A DNA stretch of 64,000 nucleotides from NCBI GenBank assembly GCA_963070105.1, contig OY718807.1, forward strand, positions 2,113,001-2,177,000, written 5' to 3'. The notes beneath the pieces are model-generated. The model did not search any database. It had not been told where the DNA came from and saw only the letters and a list, made by a program, of their open reading frames with translations. Each line of letters starts with the position of its first letter. The stretch's first letter is position 1. Positions 31,441 through 44,619 of the stretch are shown piece by piece. The position numbers were made by a program, and so were the translations under genes. Origin of the DNA: Litomosoides sigmodontis (taxonomy: Eukaryota > Nematoda > Chromadorea > Rhabditida > Onchocercidae).

Positions 31441-34400
31441 TCAATCGAAGCAACAAAGACCCTGTAACTTTATTATTAAAGGAAAACAAAAAAAAAAAAC
31501 CACATACTCCCTCTTTTGCCAATTTTACTTGCTCTCTCTCCAACTCAGCGATCTGCTTTTCGAGATTTGTCAATGCTTCCCTATTCTTTGCACTTTGCGC
31601 CTCATACGATGACAGCCGCCTTTCTTGTTGCGTACCATTGAAATTCTAAAAAATTTTATCTTCGACAATTTCAAAAAAGTGTCGGTTTCAACGGTGCAAT
31701 ACAACTGTTAAATAAACGAAAGAAAAGCTTTGGCAACGATCGTGTAACTTTGCAACTGCCTTTACGCATGCGATCCATACTTGTCGCACTCTGATCGATC
31801 ATCCTGAAAAATAAAACTCTAGTTTTATTTTTCGGGATGGTTGATCGGAGCACGTTAACTTCATAAGATGAGAACAATCAGAGTTTTATTTTTCAAACCA
31901 TCCATTTCTCGTATTCTGATTGACCATTCAGCACATTATTTTTCCGATTTTTTCATAAATTTCAAAGATATGTTTTCATAGTTAAGATTTAATTGGCTAA
32001 AGTTTTGGACATATTTTTAGAGTTTGCAAAGTAATATACCTAACTGATGTTCCTCAGCCAAATCTTCCTTTTTGTAAAGTAGATTTCAAATAACTAAACA
32101 CTTTTCGAACTACCTTTTCATGAATGCTTTTTTCCCGATGCTCAGTTTCACTCGGTGATGGCATTTGCTGTTCAGCCATCTCTTCTTTCATCATTTCCTC
32201 ATGTTTCGCCGGATTTTGCCGGATATCTTCAAGATGTGCAAATGATTGAGGTGACTCTTGACAAGAAGCTGGTAAAAGACAAAAATCACAATAGTCATGG
32301 CTAGGCACACGATATTCGCGAACACCTTCAAACCTAGAAGTTAAAAAATTTTTAAAACAAATATTTCCAAAAAATTTTTGCGATCATCCTGATAATCAAA
32401 AACGCATATTTCATCTCATGTTTCATAGAAAAAAAGAAGATACCGGGTAAGAAAAGGATTCAGTAGAAGGTCACATCTGTCACTGACAGAATTTCATTTG
32501 AAAAAATTTTTTCCAAAGCAGCTGCTACTATCGTTTGGAATGGCGGAACGATTTAAATTTTTGAATAAATTTAAGAAACGAAGGAAAAGCACTTTGTAGC
32601 TGCTAATTCGGGTTCACTTGCGGAACAGATAATTTCATTAAGAGATGATATTGAGGTACAAGCTGTGAAGAAAACTGCAGACGATGAATCGACCGTATCC
32701 CAAAGTTCACGAAGACGATGATCCTGAAGTAACTACTACATTTACAGAGATTACTTATAATGTTAAATTTTACAGCTAATTTCACAATATTAAATTTTAT
32801 TTTATTCTCCGATAGCTCCTCTAATAGTAATAGTTTGGTTTTTTCTGTGTTCGAAAAAACTAGTGCGTGAGCGCTTCATTTAATAATGAGAATTAATTTA
32901 CTTTATCATAATGTTTACCGATAAGCAATCTAACAGATATTACACACACAGACTGATCTTATCAGTCTTTCCTATCACTTTCAACTACAGTACCCTTCTC
33001 TTATGTCAAACCTTACTTACCTTACACAGGCTTAATGATAGAATGCTAGAAGCTTAGTGATAGCAAAATTTGTTTCCCTCATTGCTACCTCTTAATCATA
33101 AATACTAGTAGTTTTTGCAAAAGTTTGTTTAATATATCCTTTTCAAAATTATTTTAAAATATTGAAATATCTTGAAAGTTATACAGAGCAATGTGATTGT
33201 AAAGGATAGAAAAAAAATTGAAAATTGAAATTGCAAATTGAAAAACTGGAAAGGAACAGAAGAAGGAAATTACAAATTTAATTTTTTCTTTTTTAATCGG
33301 TATGGATGATGATAATGAGATATCATTTGCGCTGCCGACAAGGGAAACATTCGATATCGAGTCCCATTTTTTGCGCTGTTGATTCGATAACACTTCCGCC
33401 AGTTGACATTGCGCTAAACCAAGTTCACCACGCAGCATTACTAGCTGCATACGTAACTCACGACGTTCCCTATCGCATGAATGGTACTCTTTACGAATCC
33501 GATTCAGCTCACGGAACATCGTACCAGCTTTCTCTGTCCACCTGTAAGAAACTGATAAAGAAATTGCAAATTTAGTATTATGCACACGGAGGTGATAATA
33601 GCTTAACTTCTCTCGCATACCTAAGATGTTCTGCTAAGTCGACTGTAGCACGTCCAATTTCAGCAAAACTTCTACTTCTTGGTAAGCGTGTATCATGCGA
33701 GTGTTTCGAAACATCTTCACGCAATTCTTGCTTGTATAGATTTAATTCACGACATGCATCTTGAAAATTAAGCGTAACACGATCCAGTTGCTCAGCAAGA
33801 GCTTCATGTTCTCTACGTGATTTTTTCAAAGCACTCTTTAAATATTCGAGCTCAGCTTTTCCTGAAGACGAAATAGCATGCTTTGCTGCCTGGAAAATTA
33901 CAATGATTACAGATTCGTTTCTAGCAACGAAAGAAGAAATAGTCCCAAAGGGCCGCCTACAATGCAAATTGCTTTATTAACAGATAATATCAGATGATTA
34001 AGAATAAAAAAAGTTGAAGTTCAAGCTTTTGAGAAGTTAACCGCAACTGTAGCAATATTCTATTGAAGAAAGAGCTTCAAACTATCAAAATTTTGTAAGT
34101 CCAAAAAAAGATACGTACGTGCGATGTAGAAGATTTACTCAGATGATCGTTGCTTTCGCCATTATTGGCAATAACAGAATTGTCAATCTGTGTTATAACA
34201 TTCTCAAGATATTCCTGTACCTAAAAATGGCATAATTTAGAATTGAAATGAAATTATACCTGTATTGTCTAATTTGATTTTAAAAGTGTACAGTATCTTT
34301 TTGATGTTTTTGAAATTTAGAAGAGAAATTAGGACAAGAAGCGCTGACAAGTATAGTTGTCAGAGATAATTAATGAAATTACTTGGGTCAGATTCGAAGC

Positions 34401-37400
34401 TAAATCAAAAGCATTGAAATGTTTGTTGTTGTTGTTGTTGCTAAGAGCTGTGAGTGATAATGATTTAGGCGAAGCGCTGTTCGTATTGCTGAAGACAGAC
34501 GACACACTGCGCGTTGACGTTTCAATGAAACGTTTTAAATTAATTAATTCCTCTTTGAGGCTACCGTTTTTCTGTGCAAGGATGAAATTTTGTCCACGTA
34601 ACGTTGCTATTTCGTTAGTAGCAGCGTTAGAAGATGATCGTCTAAATAAGTACGGTTCTGATAGCCATCTGCAAATTAAAATTTGACATTTTTTTAATTC
34701 AAATGAATCATTTTGAATAAAATCAATAAAAAGTACTTAAGGAGTAAACATAGTAATAATAATAAATGAAAATTGTTAAAAAAAAGTCTTGCAATTCAAA
34801 CATGAAGACAAGGAATAAGATCAAATGTTGAAATTTGAAATTCGAGACTATCAGTAAGTGAAGCAGGTTAGTTGGTAAAAAAGCGGAAGACACTGTTGGA
34901 AACGCAATACAATAATATGTCACATTCGTACGTGGAAATTATATTTTTTCATTATTGAAAGGGAAAAAGGAGAGGAACCGTGATGTCTTCAAAAAATTTC
35001 TGAAAAATTCATATCAAATAATTTTTTAACAATAAAAACAATTTTTAAATTAAAAAATACGTGTTTGCAATGCGACAAATTTCATTACCAACCGTTTCAT
35101 TCTCGTTTTTTGATTGATTTCTGCTTTTTGGCGAACAATGTCGAATGCATTCGAATTTTGCCGGGTATGAATAGATAAAGCACTGGAAATATTTTGTGAA
35201 AAATAATCAATATTTAGCAAAAACAGTAAACTTTTAACTTAAAAATTTTAACTGTATATAGTGGTTTCTTCGAGAAAAAAAGTTCATCAATTATGGATGA
35301 ATAATATGAAGCATTGCTTTTAAATAATATTTAAATCATTCAAAAATTATTTAAAATTACCTAAATTCTGATTGAACTTGTGAGGATGAGTGACTGCTGG
35401 ACAATTTTCCTGAAGTTATTTTAGTTCTCAATAGTTCCAATAATTCGTCACGCTCTTCTTCCACTTTCTCGAGCATTGCAATACGAGCTATCAACCGTTG
35501 CCGTTCGCTCTCATAACGTCCTAATTCCTACAAAAATTATTACTGTTTTCGAAAATTTTCAAGAATCAAATCACAGAATGAAAGGTCATCCTTGTCATGA
35601 GAAATTTTATAATTCAATAGATGATAATTAGCGCAAAATCTAATTCTCTACGAAAATTCTAAATTCTGAAGTGTGTTGCAAGCGATCTTTATTCACAACT
35701 TAGCTTTTCTAAGTTGTGGTTTGATTCTGTGTAATTGCATTGTTAAATTGTGATTTTACTTCTTTAGCTCCTCAATTTGCCCCTGTAAATTATTGCTAAG
35801 CAATAGAGGGACATTTATCTAAATTCTCTCTTTCTCTCCTTCTCTCTGTTAACAAATTTTAACTTTATTTCAATTAATTTAATGTTATCGAATAAGACAG
35901 TGATATTTCACTTGTCGTAGCAGAGAGTTCGTGTAGGCAATTTGGTTGTAGCTTAATTAGACGGCACTGCTGCTTGTACCTTTTCATGTTAACCTACATT
36001 ATTGGTAGATTCACTTGAGTATTTCAGTTTTTTATTTAATACGTTCATGTTTAATACGTGTATTTTATGCGCTTTTGTTTTAATAATTTTTTTTGCTCAC
36101 TTCATCTCATTTTTTCAGTAGTTTAAAATGATACTGGATTCTTAAGTGATTTTATTTTTCTTTATATGTTTTCAATAAATTTGATAAATGAACGGTGAGA
36201 GGGGATGAACCTGAATTTGAGCGTTGTCGACCAGTTCTTGCTGTAGCACTGCGACCTGTTGACGAGCGATTGTTAATTCACCTTGACAAACTTTTAACCT
36301 TTCTTCCACCTCATCAAACAGATCACCCTCTCCAATATCAGTCATTTTGTGTTGTGCATTTGGTCGACATGCAACATATTTGCTAGCGACACGTGGATGT
36401 ACGTCTACTTGAACATCACGTGTACTTCGATTCAGCTAAAATGTTTACGATGTTTCAATCACCAAAAATTTAACAAGATGAAATTGCTCTTAAATTGCAA
36501 ACATGCATAATACAACAGGTGTATCTCCTCTCAATTATATCTTCCTTGCACATTCCTAATTATGTAACTATTCAATTACAAGATTTTGAAGTAGTAAAAA
36601 GTGCTATTGTGGTGGAGAAAAAAGAACTAAGTCATAATCATGTCAGAAAAATTAAGTTTCAATACCTATCATATGCATTTATTTTTTAACTGTTCTTCCA
36701 ATGCCAGAAATATGGAGTTGAAATTCTCAGAAAATTACAACTTCCTTAATTTTGGCTATTTTTGAAGATCAATAAAGTAAAACTGAAAACGTGTTTTTCC
36801 ACCTGTTTTTTGAGATGAGAGACATGATTGATACTTGAGGTAAGCCTATTCGACATATCAGCTTGCTGTAGTTGCGAACGTAACTTCAGTTCCTCAATTG
36901 ATTGCTTTAGAGCAATGTTCTCATTCTGAAAAGGTAGTAAGTTTCTAGTAATTAAACCAATACTGATGGATATTCTCTAAAGAGAAATTCTTCAGTAATA
37001 CTAAAAAGCGAAGCACTGAATATCAATTATAACATAATGAGAAGTGAAATGTTGACACGTAAATACTCGTAAATCACTATAAGTAGTAAAATTGATAAAC
37101 TGACAATCAACAACTTAGTGATTATCAATTTACTTTATAATTGTTAAATTAAAATTGTTTGTGTGCTGTAAAAATGAACAAACCAATGTGGCAACTACTT
37201 TAATAATACCTCAATAGTAATTGACAGCCTAGTATTTTTCGATCTGCTTTGTTTTATTCGCAAAAAATACCTACAATTTAGGTGCCAAAATTGAAATAAT
37301 ATTAATGCAAATTTGCATACTCGAAGAATTTCATTGTTTGCATTTGCAGCTGAGACTTTTTCAGCCCAATAATTACTTTGCATGTGGTATTTCTTCAATG

Positions 37401-40400
37401 ATTCCGCCAGTACTGCGCCTAAACCTGCTTCATATTCCTCTTTCGCATTGTTAAGCCGATATTCCATTAAACTACGTTCCTTCAACAACGATAGAACTAA
37501 TTACAGTTAAGCAGTGCAGTTAGCATCAAACCTGAATGTTTCCTATTTCAATCTTTAAAACAACCTACAACTAACTATATAACGATTCACATAAGTGAGA
37601 TGATATCAAATCTAGTGAGCCAATAAAAATCGTAGCAATTTAGTGAGTTAATAGAAATGATAACAACCTTATATTGAACTAACAGGTGAAAAGAACAAGA
37701 TCACGACTGATTGTCATATTCAATTAAATTGTTAAATTCGCTTTACACAAAACAAAAGCTAAAACAGTTGTTACCTGTTGTAGCTTCTCAATTTCGAACT
37801 GCAAAATCGGTACATTTTCAGCGATGTGTCCCAATTGCTGTAGCTTTTCCTGAAATGTCTTTCGCTCGTTTTGATGTGAATCGAACGTTCGTGTTGTTTC
37901 GCGGTCCGCTTCCTCCAACTGACTGGTCAACGAAACAACCAGGGAACTCTTGATCAGCAAATCCTTCTCAATTTCTTGAAAACGCTCCAACATACTACTT
38001 TCTTTCGATGAAAATTCTTTTCTCAGTGCCTGCACTGATAATTCAATTATCAAGCGAAATGTGATTAAATAATGAATGAAATTGAAATTGTGAATATTAT
38101 TAATCAGAAGTGCGCTGAGTGACATTTGAATACCTCTTTTCTCACAATTTTTAATGATAAGCCTAATAATAATGTGTTCATTTGTCAGCCATCATTTTAC
38201 ACAGTGAATTTGTGAAATAAATTCCGAGTACCTCTAAGTTATCCGAAAGATTGACAAATTTAATTTCATTTGTTAGGAGTGCTTCTTGCGTGAGATCGGT
38301 TTGTACACGTTTTGAAACGTTAACAGTGTAACGTGGATCCGAGAAACCACGTTCCCAGTCTTCGGTTGATTCATCCTTCACAACAAGGTGATGATCCAAA
38401 ATTGTATTACGATAGACCTGATGTCGTCCTTCTAAATAGCAAATAGCTTTTGTCTTCACTGCTATTTCGTTCTGTAATAGAAGAAAAAAAGGAAAAAAAA
38501 AGCAAAATGCGCATGAGATGATCATACAATTGCAATAATTAAAGTTGAAAGATGAAAGTAAACCAAAATTTGAATGAAAAATCTTAAATTTAATTAAATA
38601 ACTAACCTGTAAGCGTGTAGCAATAATATTAGCAGCTTCTACTTCAGCATTTCTTGCCTCAATTTCCCGAGACATTTGCTCTATTGTCAGTGAATTTTTC
38701 CTCTTCTCTTCCTCCATCAAATGAACTGTATGACGTAGCAAGTTAGCATCTTTTTCACACTCATTTAGACGCACTCTCTCTGTTTCAATCTGAAAAATTC
38801 TAAATTTAATTTAGAACAATTTTGAATAAATTTTTTAAGCGATTAAATTAATGCCATAAAATTATCTTAATAAAAATTTATTCAATTTTAAATATGTTTT
38901 TTAAGCGATTTTAAATTAATGCTATGAAATTATCTTAATGAAAGTTTATCGCATCAAAATTTATGCAGGGAAACATTTTCACGAAGACGTTGATTTTCCT
39001 CTTCGAGCTGTTTTGCGTACTCTTTACAACGTTGTGAATAACAATCAGTTATAGTTGTTGACGAAGTAAAATTTAGATTTCCTTCAAATTGTTCATCAAT
39101 CGTTGTGCTATTTGATGTATTTACTTCCAGTTTCCTGTAAAAAAGATTTTTTTTCCAAATTGAAAATTTACTAATTAAATTATTAGCAAGAAAATAGTTG
39201 AAAGTAACATTTTAACATGTGAATATAACTTAAACATAAATTCATTTCAATCTATGCTACCCTTACTAATTAATTTAATGATTTAGCTCACGTATGTTTA
39301 ATACATGCACGTAAACGTTCGTTTTCCATACGACACTTTGCTAATTCAGAAGTAATGTCCTGGTGTGTTTTCAGTATTTGATCCTTAAGTACCATTTCCA
39401 GTTGAGCAGCTTTCATTCGCCATGCCATTGCTTCATTTTCGTAAGCCTAAATACGGATTTTAATCTCATTCATTTTTTTTTGTTCGATTTCATTCTATTT
39501 TTATATGCCTATAAAAGTGAAATATGACTTTACAACTGTTGAAAATTTTCAGCTTAGAAAAAAAATTCTATATTTGAATCATAAAGTTTGTTTTAAAATT
39601 CGCAAAAATTGAACTACTAAATGAATGCACTTTTTCACTCCCACGCAAAAATTCTGCAAATTTTAAGCGCCATATAAGAGGACAGATAGCTAGCTGCGTT
39701 AATTTGATGAAAAATTTCAACATCTAACTTGTAGTTGAAGTGGTAAATCCTGTTGCATTTGTATGGCTTGCAATTCTGTGGCATTTTCAACCTGAAGATT
39801 TTTCACTTTACACTTTTATTTTACTGTCCAATTGTAATCGAATATTTTTTACATAATTTAACAATTTTAATGGTATTGATGACGTTGTGATGAAAAGGGA
39901 AGAGGATGATGCCTGAGGTGAAGATGGAATTTGTGTTGGCGGCGATAGTGGTCGTTGTGGTGGCAGCTCCGCAGGATGACCTGAATTATTATCAGTTGTT
40001 TCAGTCATTACTTCTGCATCTTTAACTTCCACGTTAACTTTCGGCTCATCTAATTCTTTCAGTGCAATTTGCAGCTTTGTCATTTCTGTTCGTGCATCAA
40101 CCGCTTCCTGGACCAGTTGCCGCACACGAATCTACAATTAACTTTTCGTTAAATTTCACGCACGTAACAAGTGCAAAAGGAGTATAAACAATTGGTCTAC
40201 CAGAAGTATGTGTTTTCATCAATTAAATTTCAATTAAACTCAGCTTAACAGTTTTACCTCATGTTTCTCGATAAGTTTGCGCTTTTCATGCTCACAATTT
40301 TCATTGTATTCCTTGTGATGAAGCAGTTGTTGCTGTTCGTTTATGTTTCTAATTGAACCTACCATTGATTCCAAATCACGTAACTGATTACGTAACTCAC

Positions 40401-42699
40401 TTAGATGCAAATCTTTATCTTCTAATTGAGCCAATGCTAGCCTGAGAGTTAAAAGTAGTGATATAACTGATAAATTAAATTTAATAAAACAATTCAATAA
40501 AATACTAGCTATCTTTAAGACGTTTTCATTATATCTTAATTTAATTTAATCAGGAAAAAAAACAATAAATTTATTTTTCACGCTAAATCACACAGACACA
40601 GACACACACACACACAAATGTTAAGCGTGAAAAGTAAGAGGGAAAACTTGGAAATTATTTAATAAATTAAACATTTTCTAAAATTAAGAAATGCAAACTT
40701 TAGTTGTTTCTTAAGCTGTTGAATTTCTTTCAAGCGTTGTTGTGTTGGTGTTAAATACTTGCAACCATTATCACCTGATTCCTTATCATCACGACGACTA
40801 TGTGTGCAACCCCATTTACTGCAGTGTAAAATGTTCCTAAAAAACATTAAATGAAATATATCAAAATTTTCTTCTCATTTATCTTTTCTCAAAAGAAGCA
40901 TAGATAAGCGCAAAAGAAACAACCTCCTCCAACACACTAATTTAGAGTAATTTTAGAATAGCCTTTTTGATTATGAACAGTCATATCATAAATTTCATAA
41001 ATAATTTATTACTCACTGCACTATCACAGAAGATAAACTTCTCTTCTACAAAAAGAAAATACCATATATTTTGTACAACTTAACTTCTTAACTTTTTTTC
41101 TTTGTTTCAAAAAAAAAATAGAAAAGTTATTACTTTGTACTTCGTCCGAACCACCATTTACCAGCGATATGAGAGTTGCTAGTGATTTCATTCGATTGCA
41201 CATGAGTATTATCATGCTGTTTTTGTCCACTATCCTTATCATTTTCACTAAATTCATTATCAGCACGCGGTGATAGCCCTTTCACTTCCTCATCCCTTAT
41301 CATCTCTTCACTCTTATTTTCACTTTCATCATCACCGCTACCATCACCATCATCATCATCATCATCATTATTATCATCATTATCATTATCATCATTATCA
41401 TCATTATCATCGTCGTCGTCGTCGACGTCATCGTTTAGTATTGCCGTTTGTCGTTCCGATTTTGTATCCTTTCGTGATGTCCCATGGACAGTGAAAGGAA
41501 TCTTAGTTGCGGGTACTTTGCAAAAGAAAAAAAAATATTATTTTCCATAAAAAGTAAAGATGGTAAAGGAGTGTTTGTTAGGCGTAATTTGCTCTGCTAT
41601 ATTTTGATGAAAAATTTTTAAATAAAAATGTTTTAGAATTAAATTAAGGATCCAAGTTTTAAATGCTTAATTTTTTTTTCAGATGCTTTTTTTATAAGTT
41701 TTATTTTTTATTTACTACTAAAGTATTCTAGTTGTTTTAGAATGAATTAAAATGTTTGTAAACTTAAACCATTTAATCTAAAAATTGGTCGTGAGGATAG
41801 CAAACGTTGTGAGGTTGAGATTGGAGTTATTATTGGTACTGGAATATCATCCGTCTCAGTAACTGCTTCGTCAGATGTCGTATCACCATAAATGGCTACT
41901 GTAAGAAATTTATAATTTAAAATTACAAAAATGTATCAACAATTTGATTGTGGAAATAATTGAATATTTTGCGCATTTTTTTTTTATTTCCAAAATCATG
42001 TCGCAGTAGTGACAGAGGAAACAAGTGAAATGCAAAATTGAGGAATCATCATTTGTTGAAAATAAAGTAATAATTGAAGTGGAGAGTAGCAGCAATTTGT
42101 TAGATTTTTAAAGGAAAGAAACTGCTATTTTATCTGAATTATGTTTGATTCAAATATTATACCTGCATTCTTTTCAGACCAGGTAAGTGTTAATTTGGGG
42201 ATTTTCGTAATTGGTCGACCAGCAAATTGATTAGAAGATGGTTTAAATTCAAAAAATTCGCCGGTTACATTTCGTTCTACAGTATCGCTACGAGGAAAAT
42301 TACCATGTGATGAGGATCGTTTTAAAATACCCTAAAATGCTTTCATTAATTCAATCATATTTCAATTATCAATCTGCCTCGTTTAAATATTAGCTTTATT
42401 TCGAATTATATTTAATTGATAATTAAAAGTGAAGGCATATTTATCAAAAAACTTTACTAAAAAATTTAATTGATCAAAATTAAATTTGAAAAGAAAGTGT
42501 AGCATTGATAAGCTTCTCTTTTTCGAACACTTCAAAGAATAATGTTTAAGGAAAATCGAAATTAAATTTGCCTTTGATAACAACAAACCTTTTTTGGCAT
42601 TAATTGTGCAGAGGTGGATGCAATATCAGGATTTACGATTACTTCCCCGTGTGATGTAGTTGGCGTTACGTCGTTAAGACGTGTTGTTGATAAATTCAT
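31441..42699 (-). CDS. large coiled-coil protein with a syntaphilin-like segment
   Basis: About 27 exons in transcript order: 42589-42699, 42163-42331, 41770-41898, 41134-41515, 41017-41045, 40699-40836, 40258-40441, 39814-40131, 39729-39791, 39292-39446, 38975-39134, 38607-38789, 38232-38471, 37775-38029, 37321-37479, 36803-36925, 36211-36435, 35361-35527, 35093-35182, 34383-34668, 34119-34220, 33621-33889, 33274-33541, 32593-32723, 32114-32333, 31508-31645, 31441-31461. The protein is about 1,570 residues. The N-terminus is polar with a highly acidic Asp/Asn run. A segment near residue 300 (KYLTPTQQRLKEIQQLKKQL, then QLEDKDLHLSELRNQL) resembles the syntaphilin/syntabulin coiled-coil region, proteins of mitochondrial and axonal transport. 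The rest is mostly heptad-rich coiled coil with Ser- and Asn-rich breaks. The joins around the 29-bp exon 41017-41045 do not phase cleanly, and the final 21-bp exon is inferred. Family call is moderate; the coding status is strong. Confidence 0.8.
31791..31848. repeat. near-perfect 28-bp palindrome
   Basis: Arms 31791-31818 and 31821-31848 are inverted copies matching at 24 of 28 positions with a 2-bp centre. A partial third copy (AGTTTTATTTTTCA-type) lies at about 31880-31903. It sits in an intron near the 3' end of the coiled-coil gene and could be a miniature inverted-repeat element remnant. Confidence 0.8.
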
Positions 42700-42713
42700 A
42701 TGTTAATCTCCAG

Positions 42714-42722
42714 CTGCAAAGC
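42714..42722 (-). promoter_or_regulatory. probable splice (spliced-leader) acceptor for the coiled-coil gene
   Basis: Minus-strand TTTGCAG ends 14 bp before the ATG at 42699. In nematodes such an acceptor with a very short leader usually marks spliced-leader addition; a cis-spliced 5' UTR intron is the alternative. Confidence 0.4.
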
Positions 42723-42921
42723 TTTGATTAAGAAAATCAAATTCGATCACAACGTTACGTTACTTGCGTTTCCATTGCTGACAATAAATGACTTGGAGAA
42801 CTTTCTTTTTTCTCGTTAAACCTGTTTTTCTAAAAAATGTCAGAGGTTAGCGTTTTTTTTTTTTTTTTTGGAAATAGACGTAAATCATCACTGAACTCTT
42901 TGCCAAAAATCATTTCCTCAA

Positions 42922-43251
42922 ATGTGGAAATTTCACTGCAACCTGGATGAAGATGAAAGTGAAAGACAGAGACTTTCATTCGTGGACGAAGTGAATTATA
43001 GACTACAAAATAAAAAGTGAAGTTATTGTAAGCCATGACGGTTGCAATTAATTTCAGGTAAGAATTTATCTGATAAATATTTATTTAACGGACAATTTGG
43101 AAGCGAAGAGCAGATGAGGAGACAGTTTGCGCTTTGTGCTGAATTCATTTTGGATAGAGGATTAAGGAAAGCTGCTAATCTAATGAATTCATTTACAAAT
43201 TTCGAAATTCTAGAAGCAATTGAAAAGAGCTTGTGTAAAATATTGTTTTAA
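42922..43251 (+). CDS. candidate small gene, unrecognised
   Basis: An ATG at 42922 opens 32 codons rich in Glu and Arg (MWKFHCNLDEDESERQRLSF) ending at 43020. A second open frame to a stop at 43249-43251 contains KYLFNGQFGSEEQMRRQFAL and EILEAIEKSL, which look protein-like. A short intron would join them, for example donor at 43018 and acceptor before 43104, which is in phase but not a strong site. I recognise no family. The gene would start divergently, within about 250 bp of the coiled-coil gene's ATG. The opposite strand is also open at 42830-43036, so the strand call is uncertain. Confidence 0.3.
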
Positions 43252-43733
43252 GAATGACAGAGAGAGGTTAGTGTAACTACTGCTACACTCACTGCGTTCA
43301 TTTCCGATTTTGGGGCTTCTTCATTTGACAATTGTAAATTTCAGGTTACATTGCCTGGTTAAGCAAGGAAAGAGGATGGCAACATTTTTTTCCTCCTTTT
43401 TTTAACGTACTTCTATACGATGTTAGCTATGCACAAGCAAATATGTATTATTATTGCTAATTAAGTAAATAATTCATTGTTTACTTTAAAGTAGGCTCTT
43501 CCACAGCAACCAAATATGTTCATTGTTATTTTGTTGTCCGGTGAATTGAATAAATTAAATTAGATATGTAGCTTCCTATTCTTATATCTCAAAATACTTT
43601 TGAGGTAGATTGAGCATTGAAGAGTTACACTGTTCGCTTCTAACAAAATCGATAGTTGCAAGCTGCAAAAACAAGATAATAGGGCAAATATTACTTTCAG
43701 ATATTATATATAATATCAAATATTATATATAAT

Positions 43734-43734
<1 letters not shown>

Positions 43735-43808
<74 letters not shown>
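43735..43808. repeat. (ATC)n microsatellite
   Basis: About 24 ATC units, followed by a degraded continuation to about 43838. It lies in intergenic sequence. Confidence 0.95.
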
Positions 43809-43809
<1 letters not shown>

Positions 43810-44232
43810 CTATCATTAACATTATCATCATCATCATCGGCTACGATAAGTCGGCTAGGAGGAGTAGAGAATGAAAATTTGAACGAAAAGTGCTATAACT
43901 AAGAATCTCATCAATCATCAATATCATAATAGCTCGTAAAATAAACTTGTTGTTAGGAATTTTCCTTTCGCTTAGTTCCGCTAACTGATAATCCTCCACT
44001 AATTAATGCATTTCTTTATCCTCAAATTCAATAATTCAGAGTTCAAATTTAAAATTTATCGGTTAAAATACTGAATTTGAATCTTTCAAAAAAAAAAGTA
44101 TTTTGACCGACAATTTTTTTTATTATCTTTAATGCCTTTCTAACAGCCAGATTTTTGAAATGAATGAGAGACAAAGCAACGTTTAAATTAAACAAGTAAT
44201 TATAACTGATGAAAATATTTGTCAAGAGAGTC

Positions 44233-44235
<3 letters not shown>

Positions 44236-44294
<59 letters not shown>
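44236..44294. repeat. (TA)n microsatellite
   Basis: About 29-30 TA units in non-coding sequence. Confidence 0.95.
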
Positions 44295-44296
<2 letters not shown>

Positions 44297-44619
44297 TAAA
44301 AATACTTTATAAATGAATCTAAGTGCTCTTCTTATCTTGCTAAGTTCGAAAATACTCCTCTGCTACGGTGAAGTCCGCTTTCTCATAATGAATTACTACT
44401 GCTGAAAGAGATTTCGATCAAATATACACTAATAGAATTTCATGTGTTTCACTTTACTTCAGCTTTTAATCTTATCACACATAATTGTAATGTTTCCATT
44501 GAAATATTGGAAGAGATATCGATGGCCTAAAATACTAGCTAATTCTTCTTATAATTGTTGAACATTGAAACAAGGACACAAAGGAGTCTTTATTTTAAAT
44601 TTAAACAAAGTAAAAAAAA

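Noticed and set aside
31766..31803. Exon-like stretch with good acceptor and donor near the 3' end of the coiled-coil gene
   Set aside because: Its phases do not fit between its neighbours, whereas direct joining of 32114-32333 to 31508-31645 is in phase; the acceptor belongs to a palindromic repeat arm.
42830..43036. Minus-strand 68-codon ORF overlapping the plus-strand candidate
   Set aside because: It ends in a poly-Lys run from a T tract and does not join the coiled-coil gene; likely a shadow.
43735..43838. Regular ATC array considered as a CRISPR-like array
   Set aside because: It has no spacers; it is a simple trinucleotide microsatellite in a eukaryotic genome.
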